The notes beneath the pieces are model-generated. The model did not search any database and was not told the DNA's origin. It worked only from the letters and a program-made list of their open reading frames with translations. Source: Proteobacteria bacterium SG_bin4 (lineage in GTDB: Bacteria; Pseudomonadota; Gammaproteobacteria; Burkholderiales; Nitrosomonadaceae). From it: a stretch of 64,000 bases of DNA. This document shows positions 56,072-63,990 of the stretch, piece after piece; position 1 is the first letter of the stretch; each line of letters starts with the position of its first letter. Where the stretch lies: contig LWDH01000016.1 in the NCBI GenBank assembly GCA_002083395.1, positions 32,777 through 96,776 on the forward strand. The letters run 5' to 3'. The translations under genes and the position numbers were made by a program.

Positions 56072-56140
56072 TAACTACAAAAATTGTTAAAGCTATATTT
56101 TTTAATTATCTAACCTTATTTTATTTTCCATTTTAGTTTT

Positions 56141-56257
56141 CGCTTGGCGGCCATAGCACTTTGGACCCACCTCTTCCCATTCCGAACAGAACCGTGAAAC
56201 GAAGCTGCGCCGATGATAGTGTGCATACGCATGTGAAAGTAGGTTACCGCCAGGCAT
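56141..56257 (+). rRNA. rrf: 5S ribosomal RNA
   Basis: About 117 nt. Ends CGCTTGGCGGCCATAGC and ACCGCCAGGCAT pair as helix I; ATTCCGAACAGAACCGTGAA is the conserved loop B/C region. 70 nt after 23S, last RNA of the operon. Confidence 0.95.
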
Positions 56258-56264
56258 TCAATAC

Positions 56265-56312
56265 AAAAACCCTTTTACATTTCAGAGTTTAGAAATGTAA
56301 AAGGGTTTTTAT
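56265..56312 (+). terminator. rrn operon terminator
   Basis: Perfect 19-bp stem: 56265-56283 (AAAAACCCTTTTACATTTC) with 56292-56310 (GAAATGTAAAAGGGTTTTT), 8-nt loop, T-rich end. Immediately after 5S. Confidence 0.95.
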
Positions 56313-56533
56313 CTTTATGATTTGTTATTTGATTCACTATTGTTCTTAAACCAAAAACTTTTGGGAACATTGAGAATCTCGTTAGTGTAGTGTTTTGTAA
56401 AGTATTAAATGGCTATAGCAAATAAATGTTCATCTACAAATTGAGCATGTTGTCAATAATGTGATCATGGATACATTTTTGTAATCGGTAGTTACCCCGT
56501 TGCCATTAATTTTGCTATAAATCTCTTCCATTA

Positions 56534-57634
56534 CTACCGCCTAGCTAACCAACCAAGATTATTAGCGTGTAAACTCTGAATAAAAAATCGATCGTAGGTT
56601 TCAGTCAGGGCTGTGGTCTCGGGGTATTGACCGCTCGGATCTTGCATATCCGCTACGATGTTGCCAGATTCGGTAAATGCCATGACATGACCGTAGGCCT
56701 CAGGCATAGGCCAAAGTGCCCGTGGAAAACGCAGAACCAGCTTCCTTAAGAAGGGCTTATCGCTTAAAAAATCGATGATCGAGTTACGCGGCTTGGCAAA
56801 GCCGAGCCATATTCTTCCTTCCAATCCACGCATCAAATTATCCGGATAGCCAGGTAAATTATCTAAAAGAATAATGGCTTGCATTGAATCTAAGTTAATA
56901 TCAAGATTTTCAGCTGCTGTTGCGATTTTCCACACTCGGTAACGGCCAGTCTCATTAACAAATAGCGACAATTCGTTTTGCGAAAGTGCGATACCATTAG
57001 CGAAACTTAATCCTTTGGCTACGATTCTCACTTTTTTTTCTGTTGGGTCATATTCCAATACGCGACCGCTAGCCGATTGTTCAACGATATCGAGCATGCT
57101 CGCTTCAAAAGTGCCGCCCCATTGCGATGGCGCGAAGCGCGTAGAAGAATCGGTGATATAAATTTTCCCGCTTTGCGCAACAACAATACTGTTAGGATAG
57201 CGTATCGGGTCACCATTGACATGATCGATCAGTACACTGATTTCTCGATCTGGTGTAATTTTTAAAACACCACGCATTGCATCGGCTGCGATCAGGTTTT
57301 CGGCGGCATCAAAATCGAATCCTAATACTCGCCCCCCGGTATTTACGAATACTTCCAGCGCATTACCGTTAGGCTCCATACGCAAAATCTTGCCGCTTGC
57401 CGCAGCTGTATAAAGCAAACCTTCTTTCGACAATGCCACATGCTCCGGACCTTCTTCGCCTCCGAGAGAGATCAATTGTAAGCCTGATAATCGCTCATTG
57501 CGCGCATGAGAGCCCGTATAACCTGGAGCGGCGGGAGCTTCCCAGCTGACTGGCTCAATTGGCACAGGCCAAAAACAGAAGTAAGCAATGATGCTGATCG
57601 TTGTTGCATACAACAGCGACGCTGATACTTTCAT
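56534..57634 (-). CDS. Strictosidine-synthase / SMP-30-like beta-propeller protein
   Basis: 366 residues. An N-terminal hydrophobic anchor or signal ('ASLLYATTISIIAYFCFWPV') is followed by a six-bladed propeller: 'GPEHVALSKEGLLYTAAASG', 'IAADAMRGVLKITPD', 'FANGIALSQNELSLFVNETG', 'DNLPGYPDNLMRGLEGRIWL'. This matches the strictosidine-synthase-like/APMAP family of calcium-dependent hydrolases; plant-type alkaloid chemistry is not implied. Substrate unknown. Transcribed away from the next gene's stop by 75 nt on the same strand. Confidence 0.87.
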   Translation of the reverse strand: MKVSASLLYATTISIIAYFCFWPVPIEPVSWEAPAAPGYTGSHARNERLSGLQLISLGGEEGPEHVALSKEGLLYTAAASGKILRMEPNGNALEVFVNTGGRVLGFDFDAAENLIAADAMRGVLKITPDREISVLIDHVNGDPIRYPNSIVVAQSGKIYITDSSTRFAPSQWGGTFEASMLDIVEQSASGRVLEYDPTEKKVRIVAKGLSFANGIALSQNELSLFVNETGRYRVWKIATAAENLDINLDSMQAIILLDNLPGYPDNLMRGLEGRIWLGFAKPRNSIIDFLSDKPFLRKLVLRFPRALWPMPEAYGHVMAFTESGNIVADMQDPSGQYPETTALTETYDRFFIQSLHANNLGWLARR

Positions 57635-57709
57635 AAGAATGCGCGCCTCAAGAAAACGCGAGTCTGTAAAAATTGGATTCGATAAATACGGCGCCCATTT
57701 GTAAAGCCA

Positions 57710-58090
57710 TCAATATCCCATGAATTTTGATTCACGCAAAAAATCATCCCAAACAAACACAGGGTCAACCGATGGTTTGGTTGGAAACATGAAAGTAAGT
57801 AAATCCAAGGCGCCGCATCCGGTTCGATTGATCGTATACCATCCTCCCTGAAGCACACCAAGGCCAAAAGCAGCCATACCTGAAGCAGGCGTATTTTCCT
57901 GTTGTCCTACAATGTTGATATTTTTAGGGAATTCCATCCATCCTGTCGCAATATTGGCTAAGCCGCTTATCAATTTGGTTCTTGACTTATCAAATTGTGA
58001 ACTCTCGGTAGTTTCAATTTCTGCCATAGCAATACTTGAGATAAGGAATGACGAAATTATTATAAAAGCCTGCCTTGAAATTACATGCAT
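57710..58090 (-). CDS. Exosortase-associated TIGR04073-like protein
   Basis: 126 residues with signal peptide ('FIIISSFLISSIAMAE'). The body 'SGLANIATGWMEFPKNINIV' then 'GLGVLQGGWYTINRTGCGAL' and 'LLTFMFP' matches the TIGR04073 family, reported in genomes with exosortase/PEP-CTERM systems. ATG 58090 has an AGGAGA Shine-Dalgarno; the preceding in-frame TTG is less likely. Function unknown. Confidence 0.8.
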   Translation of the reverse strand: MHVISRQAFIIISSFLISSIAMAEIETTESSQFDKSRTKLISGLANIATGWMEFPKNINIVGQQENTPASGMAAFGLGVLQGGWYTINRTGCGALDLLTFMFPTKPSVDPVFVWDDFLRESKFMGY

Positions 58091-58178
58091 CAAAATCTCC
58101 TATTGATTTGACGCTTCCAAATGAAGCAATCATTCGATTAATGAAAGTGTTACAAAAAATGCTATAGTGCTGATCAAT

Positions 58179-58565
58179 ATGAAAAATAACCAACTTGTCT
58201 TACTCGATCTTGTCAGTGGCTGTTCCGGTACAGATTTTCTTGCTGATTTCTTTGATCAAAATGTGTCATGTTGCTACAGCACACATGAACCCTATGTCGT
58301 TGCTGGCAAGCCTATCGAATGGAATGCACAATAAAATGATAGCGCGTTAATGCCCGCGTTGGAACGCAAATATCGCTTTATCAGCAGCCGTTATCAGTTT
58401 TATTGAGTCGATGTTGATTTCAAGCGAGAAACAGTGTTACGTAACATGGTCCGTTTATTGAATTACTGTCTCGAGCGGAATTCAACCTCAATTAACGCCA
58501 TGATACCCGTTCATAGAGCCAATCGTTATCACAGCATAGAACAGGATAAAAAATATTGCAGTTGA
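58179..58565 (+). pseudogene. Decayed sulfotransferase-like gene
   Basis: One reading frame of 128 codons interrupted by TAA at 58332 and TGA at 58404. The pieces read 'LLDLVSGCSGTDFLADFF' and 'STHEPYV', then 'LMPALERKYRFISSRYQFY', then 'VDVDFKRETVLRNMVRLLNY'. The SGxSGTDFL element resembles the 5'-phosphosulfate loop of sulfotransferases, and HEPY is shared by that group. Continuity of one frame across both stops supports mutation of a former gene. Also truncated compared with a full enzyme. Confidence 0.55.
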
Positions 58566-58696
58566 ATTTACCCGGAAGTTACCGGAGATTGATCCACCCC
58601 TCTTGTAATTGCAGTTGGTTTTCCGGGATTAATCAAATAACTGAATTAGTAGCTTGTTGATTTTTTGATAGCATCTTTGTAAGGAATGAGTGAATC

Positions 58697-59425
58697 ATGG
58701 TCAGTCTTACCTTAATCAAAACAGAAGCTGAAGAACTGGTCAGGCGTATACCAAGATCGAATAACCAACAGTTGCAAAGCGAATTAGTGAAGCTTTGCGA
58801 AGCGCACTGGCGTACTGTGCGCGGTCCGCAGCCGAGTGCGCCACTGGCGCAAATACTATGGTCCTCAACGCCACCGCTGGCGGATCTGCTAGTCGATCTC
58901 TACACGCAAGGGGATGCGCCTTTGAGCAACATTTTGCCAAATTTAGATTTGGCGCGGGGACTGGCGGTTATCGTCCTTGCTGAGATTCAGCAAGGCAATG
59001 AATTTGGTGTGCATATCGCACATGAGCCGATGAAGGCCTATGAAAGCAATGTGCCGCCACCAGCCTGGCTCAACAAAATCAGCGCCATGCTGCATGGCAC
59101 ACTTGATGCGCCGCTTTTGCATTTGCATGACCGGCATAACGCTTTGTGGAAATCACTCGCGATAATAGCTGCACAAACCAAGCGGCTCGATTTGGCCGCA
59201 ATACAAGCTGTGATTCAGTGGCTTACAATGGATGGCCCAACGAATGGCCCCAGTGATCCGGTGCTGGAAAAATTACGGCAGAGTGTGGCGGATGCCGGGA
59301 TTCTTTTCCTGAAAATGGACAAAAATCTGATCCAATACGAACAACACCATAAACCCCATAAACCGGTACGTACGCGACAGCTTGGCGAATTATTATTGGA
59401 GATTAGACAACTGTGGCTGCGGTAA
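58697..59425 (+). CDS. Hypothetical protein
   Basis: 242 residues, no signal peptide or membrane helix, mostly helical ('LVKLCEAHWRTVRGPQPSAP', 'LARGLAVIVLAEIQQGNEFG', 'LWKSLAIIAAQTKRLDLAAI'). No family recognised. Ends with a basic segment 'HHKPHKPVRTRQLGELLLEI'. GTAAGGAATGAG lies upstream of the ATG. Convergent with the methyltransferase gene. Confidence 0.7.
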   Translation: MVSLTLIKTEAEELVRRIPRSNNQQLQSELVKLCEAHWRTVRGPQPSAPLAQILWSSTPPLADLLVDLYTQGDAPLSNILPNLDLARGLAVIVLAEIQQGNEFGVHIAHEPMKAYESNVPPPAWLNKISAMLHGTLDAPLLHLHDRHNALWKSLAIIAAQTKRLDLAAIQAVIQWLTMDGPTNGPSDPVLEKLRQSVADAGILFLKMDKNLIQYEQHHKPHKPVRTRQLGELLLEIRQLWLR

Positions 59426-59482
59426 ACCGGTAGCAGTCGGCTCACACCGGTCGTGGCAAAAGACACCGGGCGACTCGCATTT

Positions 59483-60148
59483 TCAGCGCTCTGGCTTGTA
59501 AGCGCGGATCAGCACAACTGCCCCAAAAATAGTCCGGTAATATGCGGTTTGTTGTACCGGATTGAATCCGGCATCCGTTGCGAAATCCGGGATTAAGCCC
59601 AGGATATTGTCGTAAACTTCTTCAAACCAACGCGTTACCCAGGAAATAAGCTGCATCGTAAAATCGCGAGGCTGGCCAAAATCGGCGATATGCAATTCAC
59701 CGCGTGGTCTGAGCACGCGGAATATTTCTTCCAATGCTTGCTGCTTATCTTCTCGAGTTAAATGATGCAGCAGTAAACTTGAAAAAACGCGGTCAAAAGT
59801 TTCATCGGCATATGGCAGGCAAGTCGCTAAGCCTCGCTGGAATAGAATAGTTTCATTATTTTTTTCGGATTTCTGCCGGGCGATTTCCAGGATCTTCGGA
59901 TCGACATCCAACCCATAGAGAGCCGTGTCAGGATTGGTTTGCTTGATCAGCAATGCCAGTGTGCCGGTACCACAGCCGATGTCCAATATCGATTCCCCGG
60001 GTTGGATGCCGGCTTGTGCGATCAACGCGGCGCTGATCCTACCCTCGGGAAATAACCAACGCATCACAGGATCGTACCAGCGGGTCAGCCAGTGAAAATG
60101 AAATGCCGGAATAAAATGAGGTTGTTTATTCACACAGGTTGCGGACAA
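59483..60148 (-). CDS. Class I SAM-dependent methyltransferase
   Basis: About 221 residues. SAM-binding motif I 'ILDIGCGTGTLALLIKQ', motif II 'LYGLDVDPKILEIAR', motif III 'FDRVFSSLLLHHLTRED' and 'RVLRPRGELHIADFG' resemble the UbiE/Methyltransf_11 group. Substrate unknown. The start is unsure: TTG 60148 or GTG 60133, both without a clear Shine-Dalgarno, and both close after the terminator of the PEP-CTERM gene. Confidence 0.88.
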   Translation of the reverse strand: MSATCVNKQPHFIPAFHFHWLTRWYDPVMRWLFPEGRISAALIAQAGIQPGESILDIGCGTGTLALLIKQTNPDTALYGLDVDPKILEIARQKSEKNNETILFQRGLATCLPYADETFDRVFSSLLLHHLTREDKQQALEEIFRVLRPRGELHIADFGQPRDFTMQLISWVTRWFEEVYDNILGLIPDFATDAGFNPVQQTAYYRTIFGAVVLIRAYKPER

Positions 60149-60153
60149 GTGAA

Positions 60154-60187
60154 ATAAAAAAGCCGCGAGGAATAACTCCTCGCGGCC
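60154..60187 (-). terminator. Rho-independent terminator of the PEP-CTERM gene
   Basis: On the minus strand, stem GCCGCGAGGA / TCCTCGCGGC (60186-60177 with 60171-60162), 5-nt loop, then a run of six T (60161-60156). Follows the gene at 60211-60765. Confidence 0.92.
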
Positions 60188-60210
60188 CTAGTCTAGATTA
60201 AACTGGTTAA

Positions 60211-60765
60211 TTAAGCGAATTTACGTTTGCGTGCTGAGAAACCAACCAATCCCAAACCAGCCAGTAACATGGCATAGGTTTCAGGTTCTGGTACAGGTAA
60301 CGCTTGCAATGAAACGGAATATTGACCTAAGTTAGCACCAAATGTACCGCTAATATCCAAATGATATTGGCCAGGAAGAAGATCGCCGAGCGAGTGGGTT
60401 AAGCCGTCATCGGTAAAGGACGCGATCAAAGTCGTGCCGTTTGGATGAGTGTTATTCCACACTTCAACTGCAAAGCCGGTGATATCGTTAACAACAAAAC
60501 CGCCTAAAGACAGGAATAGGGTTGAAGCAGAACCTGTTGTGGATGAAAAGGTTGGAATTGTGAAATTTGCATATTCTTCAAATGAGCTTCCGGTGCTACC
60601 GATCAACAATGCGGACAATGTTGTTGGGGTTGGGCCGATGTTACCTAATTCGTATGGATTTCCAACAGATCCGTCTCCTGGAAAGTTGCCAAAACCGGCA
60701 AATGCGGTTGAGCTAAACAGTAAAGCGGCTGCTGCAACAAGTTTCAGTTTGATGTTTTGTAGCAT
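60211..60765 (-). CDS. PEP-CTERM sorting-domain protein
   Basis: 184-residue exported protein. Signal peptide ('LVAAAALLFSSTAFAGFG'), a beta-sandwich body ('FTIPTFSSTTGSASTLFLSL', 'LPGQYHLDISGTFGANLG') of the pre-peptidase/FxDxF type, and a C-terminal 'PVPEPETYAMLLAGLGLVGF' then RKRK. It is a second exosortase substrate in the window. AGGAGA Shine-Dalgarno. Its promoter must lie in the gene-free stretch that follows. Confidence 0.92.
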   Translation of the reverse strand: MLQNIKLKLVAAAALLFSSTAFAGFGNFPGDGSVGNPYELGNIGPTPTTLSALLIGSTGSSFEEYANFTIPTFSSTTGSASTLFLSLGGFVVNDITGFAVEVWNNTHPNGTTLIASFTDDGLTHSLGDLLPGQYHLDISGTFGANLGQYSVSLQALPVPEPETYAMLLAGLGLVGFSARKRKFA

Positions 60766-61133
60766 TGTCTTCTCCTAGAATTATCATTAATTGAACTGCT
60801 TGCTTGGTATTCTTAAAAATAACTTTCGTCATTTCTAGGTTGTGCATACTAAAGCGTTGTGTTTTGACTGACTATGGTAAGGTTGTGTTGAATTCGTACT
60901 AATAACTTCAGTAATATTTCCTATAAAACAACTAGGAAGCTCGATAATCTGAGAGTGTTTCGAGATAGCTTTTGCAAGATTCCATGCGGGTTTTGCGTGT
61001 CATGCTATTACAGAAACTTGAGCCGGGAATTGAGATATCGCTTTGTGAATAATGAATGGTACAAGGCCTGTTGACTATTGCTGCAGAAGTTGCATCACGT
61101 CATTCTGTTAGTTTTTCATCGCTTTATTCGAAG
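60766..61133. other. Gene-free stretch upstream of the PEP-CTERM gene
   Basis: About 370 nt with no supported gene. It should contain the minus-strand promoter of the PEP-CTERM gene; none is obvious. The right part adjoins the MITE-like element. Confidence 0.4.
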
Positions 61134-61287
61134 CTAAGGAAACGCAGATTAATTCGCTTGAGCAAGATGAGATGCAAGGCGGATGGGAGCGCAAGAAACG
61201 AGACATATCAATCTGATAGGCGGGTTTTTGAGCACCACCCAACGCAGCAAATCGCTTGCGCAGGCAATTAATCAGCGTTTCCCTAAG
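61134..61287. mobile_element. MITE-like element, copy 2
   Basis: 154 bp, terminal inverted repeats CTAAGGAAACGCAGATTAAT (61134-61153) and ATTAATCAGCGTTTCCCTAA (61267-61286). The interior has GAGACATATCAATCTGATAG (61200 on), which matches the reverse complement of copy 1 (11762-11784) at all but two of 23 positions. It overlaps the last codons and stop of the DMT transporter gene. No ORF of its own. Confidence 0.75.
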
Positions 61288-62138
61288 CGGCTAGCGATCA
61301 AGTTGATACATAAACCAGCCATGATTAAAGCGGCAGCGCCGAGTTTCCAAGGATGAATGGGCTCATCCATCACGATCGCTGCACTTGCGAATCCAAATAC
61401 CGGCACCAACAGCGAGAATGGCGCCACGGTTGCGGCCGGATAGCGGCTCAAAAGCCAATTCCATGCTGCGAACCCAAACAAGGTAACCGGATAGGCATTG
61501 TACCCAATCGACGCGGCTGACAGCCAAGTAAGCCTGGATAGGCTGTCAAGATCCCAAGCGTTGTGCTCAACCATGAACGAGACCAGCAACAATGGCGGCC
61601 ACGCGACAAAGCTTCCCCAGATTACGAGTGCAAACATATCGATTTCACCGAGCCGTTTGGAAATCAAATTACCCGCGCCCCACGAAGCCGCCGCTGCAAT
61701 GATCAACGCCATGCCCAATGCCGAAATATCCCCGCCGACATTGGCGGCGACCAGCCCGATGCCGCAAAATGCAATGATCGCGCCGGTGATTTGCCAGCCG
61801 GATGGTTTCTCATCCAGGAATAACACCGCCAGCAACACCGTGAAGAACACCTGCACCTGAAGCAGCAGTGACGCCAGACCCGCTGAAGCCCCCGCAGCCA
61901 TACCGAAGAATAGCAAGGTGAATTGCAATGCGAACATGGTGAATCCGAAAGCCATCAACTGCCGGAAAGCGATTGCCGGTCGTCGAACAAAAAAGATCGC
62001 GGGAAATGCGGCAAAAAAGAAACGCAACGCGCACAGCAGGATCGGCGGCAGCTCCTCAAGCCCTGCCTTGATCATCACAAAATTGAAGCCCCAGATCATC
62101 GCCACCGCGATGGCCAGTGCAATATGTTGCGGGTGCAT
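61272..62138 (-). CDS. EamA/DMT-superfamily transporter
   Basis: 288 residues, ten membrane helices in two EamA repeats ('MIWGFNFVMIKAGLEELPPI', 'FAAWNWLLSRYPAATVAPFS', 'IVMDEPIHPWKLGAAALIM'). A drug/metabolite exporter of the YdeD/RhtA/amino-acid-metabolite type; substrate not predictable. The last four codons (LGKR) and the TGA lie inside the repeat element, so its C-terminus was set by the insertion. Confidence 0.92.
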   Translation of the reverse strand: MHPQHIALAIAVAMIWGFNFVMIKAGLEELPPILLCALRFFFAAFPAIFFVRRPAIAFRQLMAFGFTMFALQFTLLFFGMAAGASAGLASLLLQVQVFFTVLLAVLFLDEKPSGWQITGAIIAFCGIGLVAANVGGDISALGMALIIAAAASWGAGNLISKRLGEIDMFALVIWGSFVAWPPLLLVSFMVEHNAWDLDSLSRLTWLSAASIGYNAYPVTLFGFAAWNWLLSRYPAATVAPFSLLVPVFGFASAAIVMDEPIHPWKLGAAALIMAGLCINLIASRLGKR

Positions 62139-62251
62139 TGTTTATTGGAATCTTCCGGGAATCAAAGCATAGCGGTTAATATGGCAGATTCAATTTCGAA
62201 ATGCAAAGCCTTCATTAATGCCGGTTGCAAGTTTGCAGCAAAACTTTATAC

Positions 62252-62270
62252 TGTACAGAAATAATGTACA
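62252..62270. promoter_or_regulatory. Palindromic operator-like site of the toxin-antitoxin pair
   Basis: Two TGTACA palindromes (62252-62257 and 62265-62270) spaced by 7 nt, within the promoter zone directly before the antitoxin. Such paired palindromes are typical binding sites for autoregulating antitoxins. Confidence 0.5.
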
Positions 62271-62285
62271 TTCATGAGGCCCGCA

Positions 62286-62531
62286 ATGACATCGATCAAC
62301 ATCACGGAATTACGTCAACACTTGCCGGAATACCTTAAGCAGGTACAGGCGGGAGAAGAAGTTGTCATCACCGTGCATGGAAAAGCCATTGCCCGGATTG
62401 TGCCCGATCTCCGGGAAAGCGAACGTGATGCGGCGCTTAAGCGCCTGGATGCGCTGCGCGGTACGGTGATTGCTGGCGATATTCTTGCGCCCCTGAATGA
62501 AGAATGGGCAAGTGATGCTGACAATCTGTGA
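62286..62531 (+). CDS. Phd/YefM family antitoxin
   Basis: 81 residues. 'INITELRQHLPEYLKQVQAG' and 'VVITVHGKAIARIVP' form the Phd/YefM DNA-binding dimer fold; the acidic C-terminus ('LAPLNEEWASDADNL') would wrap the toxin. ATG 62286 has GAGG 6 nt ahead; an in-frame ATG at 62274 has none. Overlaps the toxin gene by 17 nt. Confidence 0.9.
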   Translation: MTSINITELRQHLPEYLKQVQAGEEVVITVHGKAIARIVPDLRESERDAALKRLDALRGTVIAGDILAPLNEEWASDADNL

Positions 62532-62916
62532 CACACATGTCCTGTTATTCTGGGCGGATCGCCCGGACCGTTTAACGTTATCCGCGCAAGAATCTCTAAC
62601 CACCGCCAGGAACAGCGGGAGATTGGCCTGCGCCGCGATCAGCTTGTGGGAAATAGCCGTGCTGTTCCGGAAAAACAGATTGATTTTGCCGCCGCAGCAT
62701 ACGTCCGTTTCATATATGGAAGACATTATTCTGTCACTGGGGCTTCACATCCTTCCGCTGACGCCCGCGATTGCCGGATTGGCCGAAAGCGGTGTCATCG
62801 TTCACGGAGATCCGGGCGACCGGCTGATCGCCGCAACCGCCATCGCTCACCAAGCACTGCTCATTACCGCCGATGAAAAACTGCATACCGTACCCGGATT
62901 GCGCTGCGTTTGGTGA
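62515..62916 (+). CDS. VapC-type PIN-domain toxin
   Basis: 133 residues, PIN ribonuclease fold. Conserved acids are in 'ICDTHVLLFWA' (D), 'ISLWEIAVL' (E), 'GDPGDRLIAATA' (D) and 'LLITADEKL' (D). PIN toxins cleave tRNA or rRNA and are neutralised by the partner antitoxin. ATG 62515 matches the family N-terminus; translationally coupled to the antitoxin. Confidence 0.91.
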   Translation: MLTICDTHVLLFWADRPDRLTLSAQESLTTARNSGRLACAAISLWEIAVLFRKNRLILPPQHTSVSYMEDIILSLGLHILPLTPAIAGLAESGVIVHGDPGDRLIAATAIAHQALLITADEKLHTVPGLRCVW

Positions 62917-63267
62917 AGGGTGCGAGCGCAAGAAAGAGTGGTAGTTTGGGCTGATAAAGAAAGCCCCGACAGCAAGCAGTGATAAAACAAAAGCATCGTT
63001 TCATGATGACAGTAAATGTTGGGCTTCCATGTCAGCCCAACTTACGGTACTACAGTACTTTCGTGGATCTAAAAAACTGATAGCGTGACAGCTAAATCAA
63101 TCGTTAAGTCTGAAAAATAAAGAGATACTATGAATCGCTTCGTGTTAGATTTAATTTATGACGTAATATATTGCGTCATTTCGGACGTCTAATTGTAGTT
63201 AGGCCAACATAGATCCACCGTAGCCTTAGGCTAAGACGATTCAACAAGCTAAAAACGTGAGGCAAAA
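62917..63267. other. Gene-free stretch with two inverted repeats
   Basis: About 350 nt. A hairpin GTTGGGCT (63018-63025) / AGCCCAAC (63034-63041) without a T tract, and a 22-nt near-perfect palindrome at 63158-63179 (ATGACGTAATATATTGCGTC plus AT) that looks like an operator for the small genes downstream. Confidence 0.45.
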
Positions 63268-63516
63268 ATGGGCGGCTTTTACGCAAAACGACATAACACA
63301 GGACAAAGGGTTGCACTAAGCGATCTTCGCGTTGGAATGCTTGTGCACTTGAGTTATACAAATTTCGGCTGTGTATGGCGTATAGCGTCCATAGAGACTG
63401 ACAAAAGCGGAGAAGTTTGGCTAAATTTGGCTGCAACGGAATCTCAGGGAACACCAAACGCACAAAAGCCATTTATGCCCGGCACATTCGAGCAAATGAG
63501 CGTTAAGTCGTTATAG
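63268..63516 (+). CDS. Hypothetical protein
   Basis: 82 residues, unrecognised; beta-rich ('VALSDLRVGMLVHLSYTNFG', 'EVWLNLAATESQGTP'), a composition like a small SH3/KOW-type barrel, which I cannot confirm. GTGAGGCA upstream of the ATG. 8 nt before the next gene. Confidence 0.55.
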   Translation: MGGFYAKRHNTGQRVALSDLRVGMLVHLSYTNFGCVWRIASIETDKSGEVWLNLAATESQGTPNAQKPFMPGTFEQMSVKSL

Positions 63517-63524
63517 TTTTTGCA

Positions 63525-63935
63525 ATGTATCTAGCTGACACATCAGTGCGCCTCTATCGAAAACGGAACGGGACCGTTTCCGTGCGGCTAAGAAGCTTCC
63601 TGATGATTCACTGCAAAGGCGGAAATGGCTTTAAGTTGTCAGCCTACTTGAACAAACTAGTCGGCTCAATTACTCTTGACACTGGCGAGTGTGTCATCTT
63701 TGATGAGTTGTCATATACCGAGAGTTGTCTCTACAAGATGGAGCACATGATCCATGAATTTTGGGCATCCGGCACAACCAATATGAGCGTAATCAAGGAT
63801 GGCGCGGGACTCCTCCGTTTGGAATACCGACTCTTTCCCTTCGAAGGTCAAGGCAGTCCTTCCGTCATCGAGGCAATCGTTCCCGTTTTAGCGCGAGGAG
63901 TCCGAGCTCAGCGATGGACCACCAGCAGCCTTTAG
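63525..63935 (+). CDS. Hypothetical protein
   Basis: 136 residues, unrecognised. Mixed alpha/beta ('FKLSAYLNKLVGSITLDTGE', 'LYKMEHMIHEFWASGTTN'). The first ATG (63525) is used; no clear Shine-Dalgarno, and a downstream ATG at 63603 is possible. Codon use does not stand out enough to say whether it is acquired. Confidence 0.5.
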   Translation: MYLADTSVRLYRKRNGTVSVRLRSFLMIHCKGGNGFKLSAYLNKLVGSITLDTGECVIFDELSYTESCLYKMEHMIHEFWASGTTNMSVIKDGAGLLRLEYRLFPFEGQGSPSVIEAIVPVLARGVRAQRWTTSSL

Positions 63936-63942
63936 GCAATCC

Positions 63943-63990
63943 CGAAGCAAAGGGTCACGAAGCAAAGGGGTCAGACTCTGAGGTCTCCCC
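63943..63990. repeat. Short direct/inverted repeat, REP-like
   Basis: CGAAGCAAAGGGTCA (63943-63957) is repeated at once as CGAAGCAAAGGGGTCA (63958-63973), followed by an imperfect hairpin around AGACTCTGAGGTCT. Sequences containing AAAGGGGTCAGACTC often border REP/IS200-like transposase genes; the window ends here. Confidence 0.4.

Noticed and set aside
61056..61271. 71-codon plus-strand ORF
   Set aside because: Mostly inside the MITE-like element, no ribosome-binding site, no protein-like features.
63176..63472. 98-codon minus-strand ORF
   Set aside because: Overlaps the plus-strand gene at 63268, which has a better start context; composition is not convincing.
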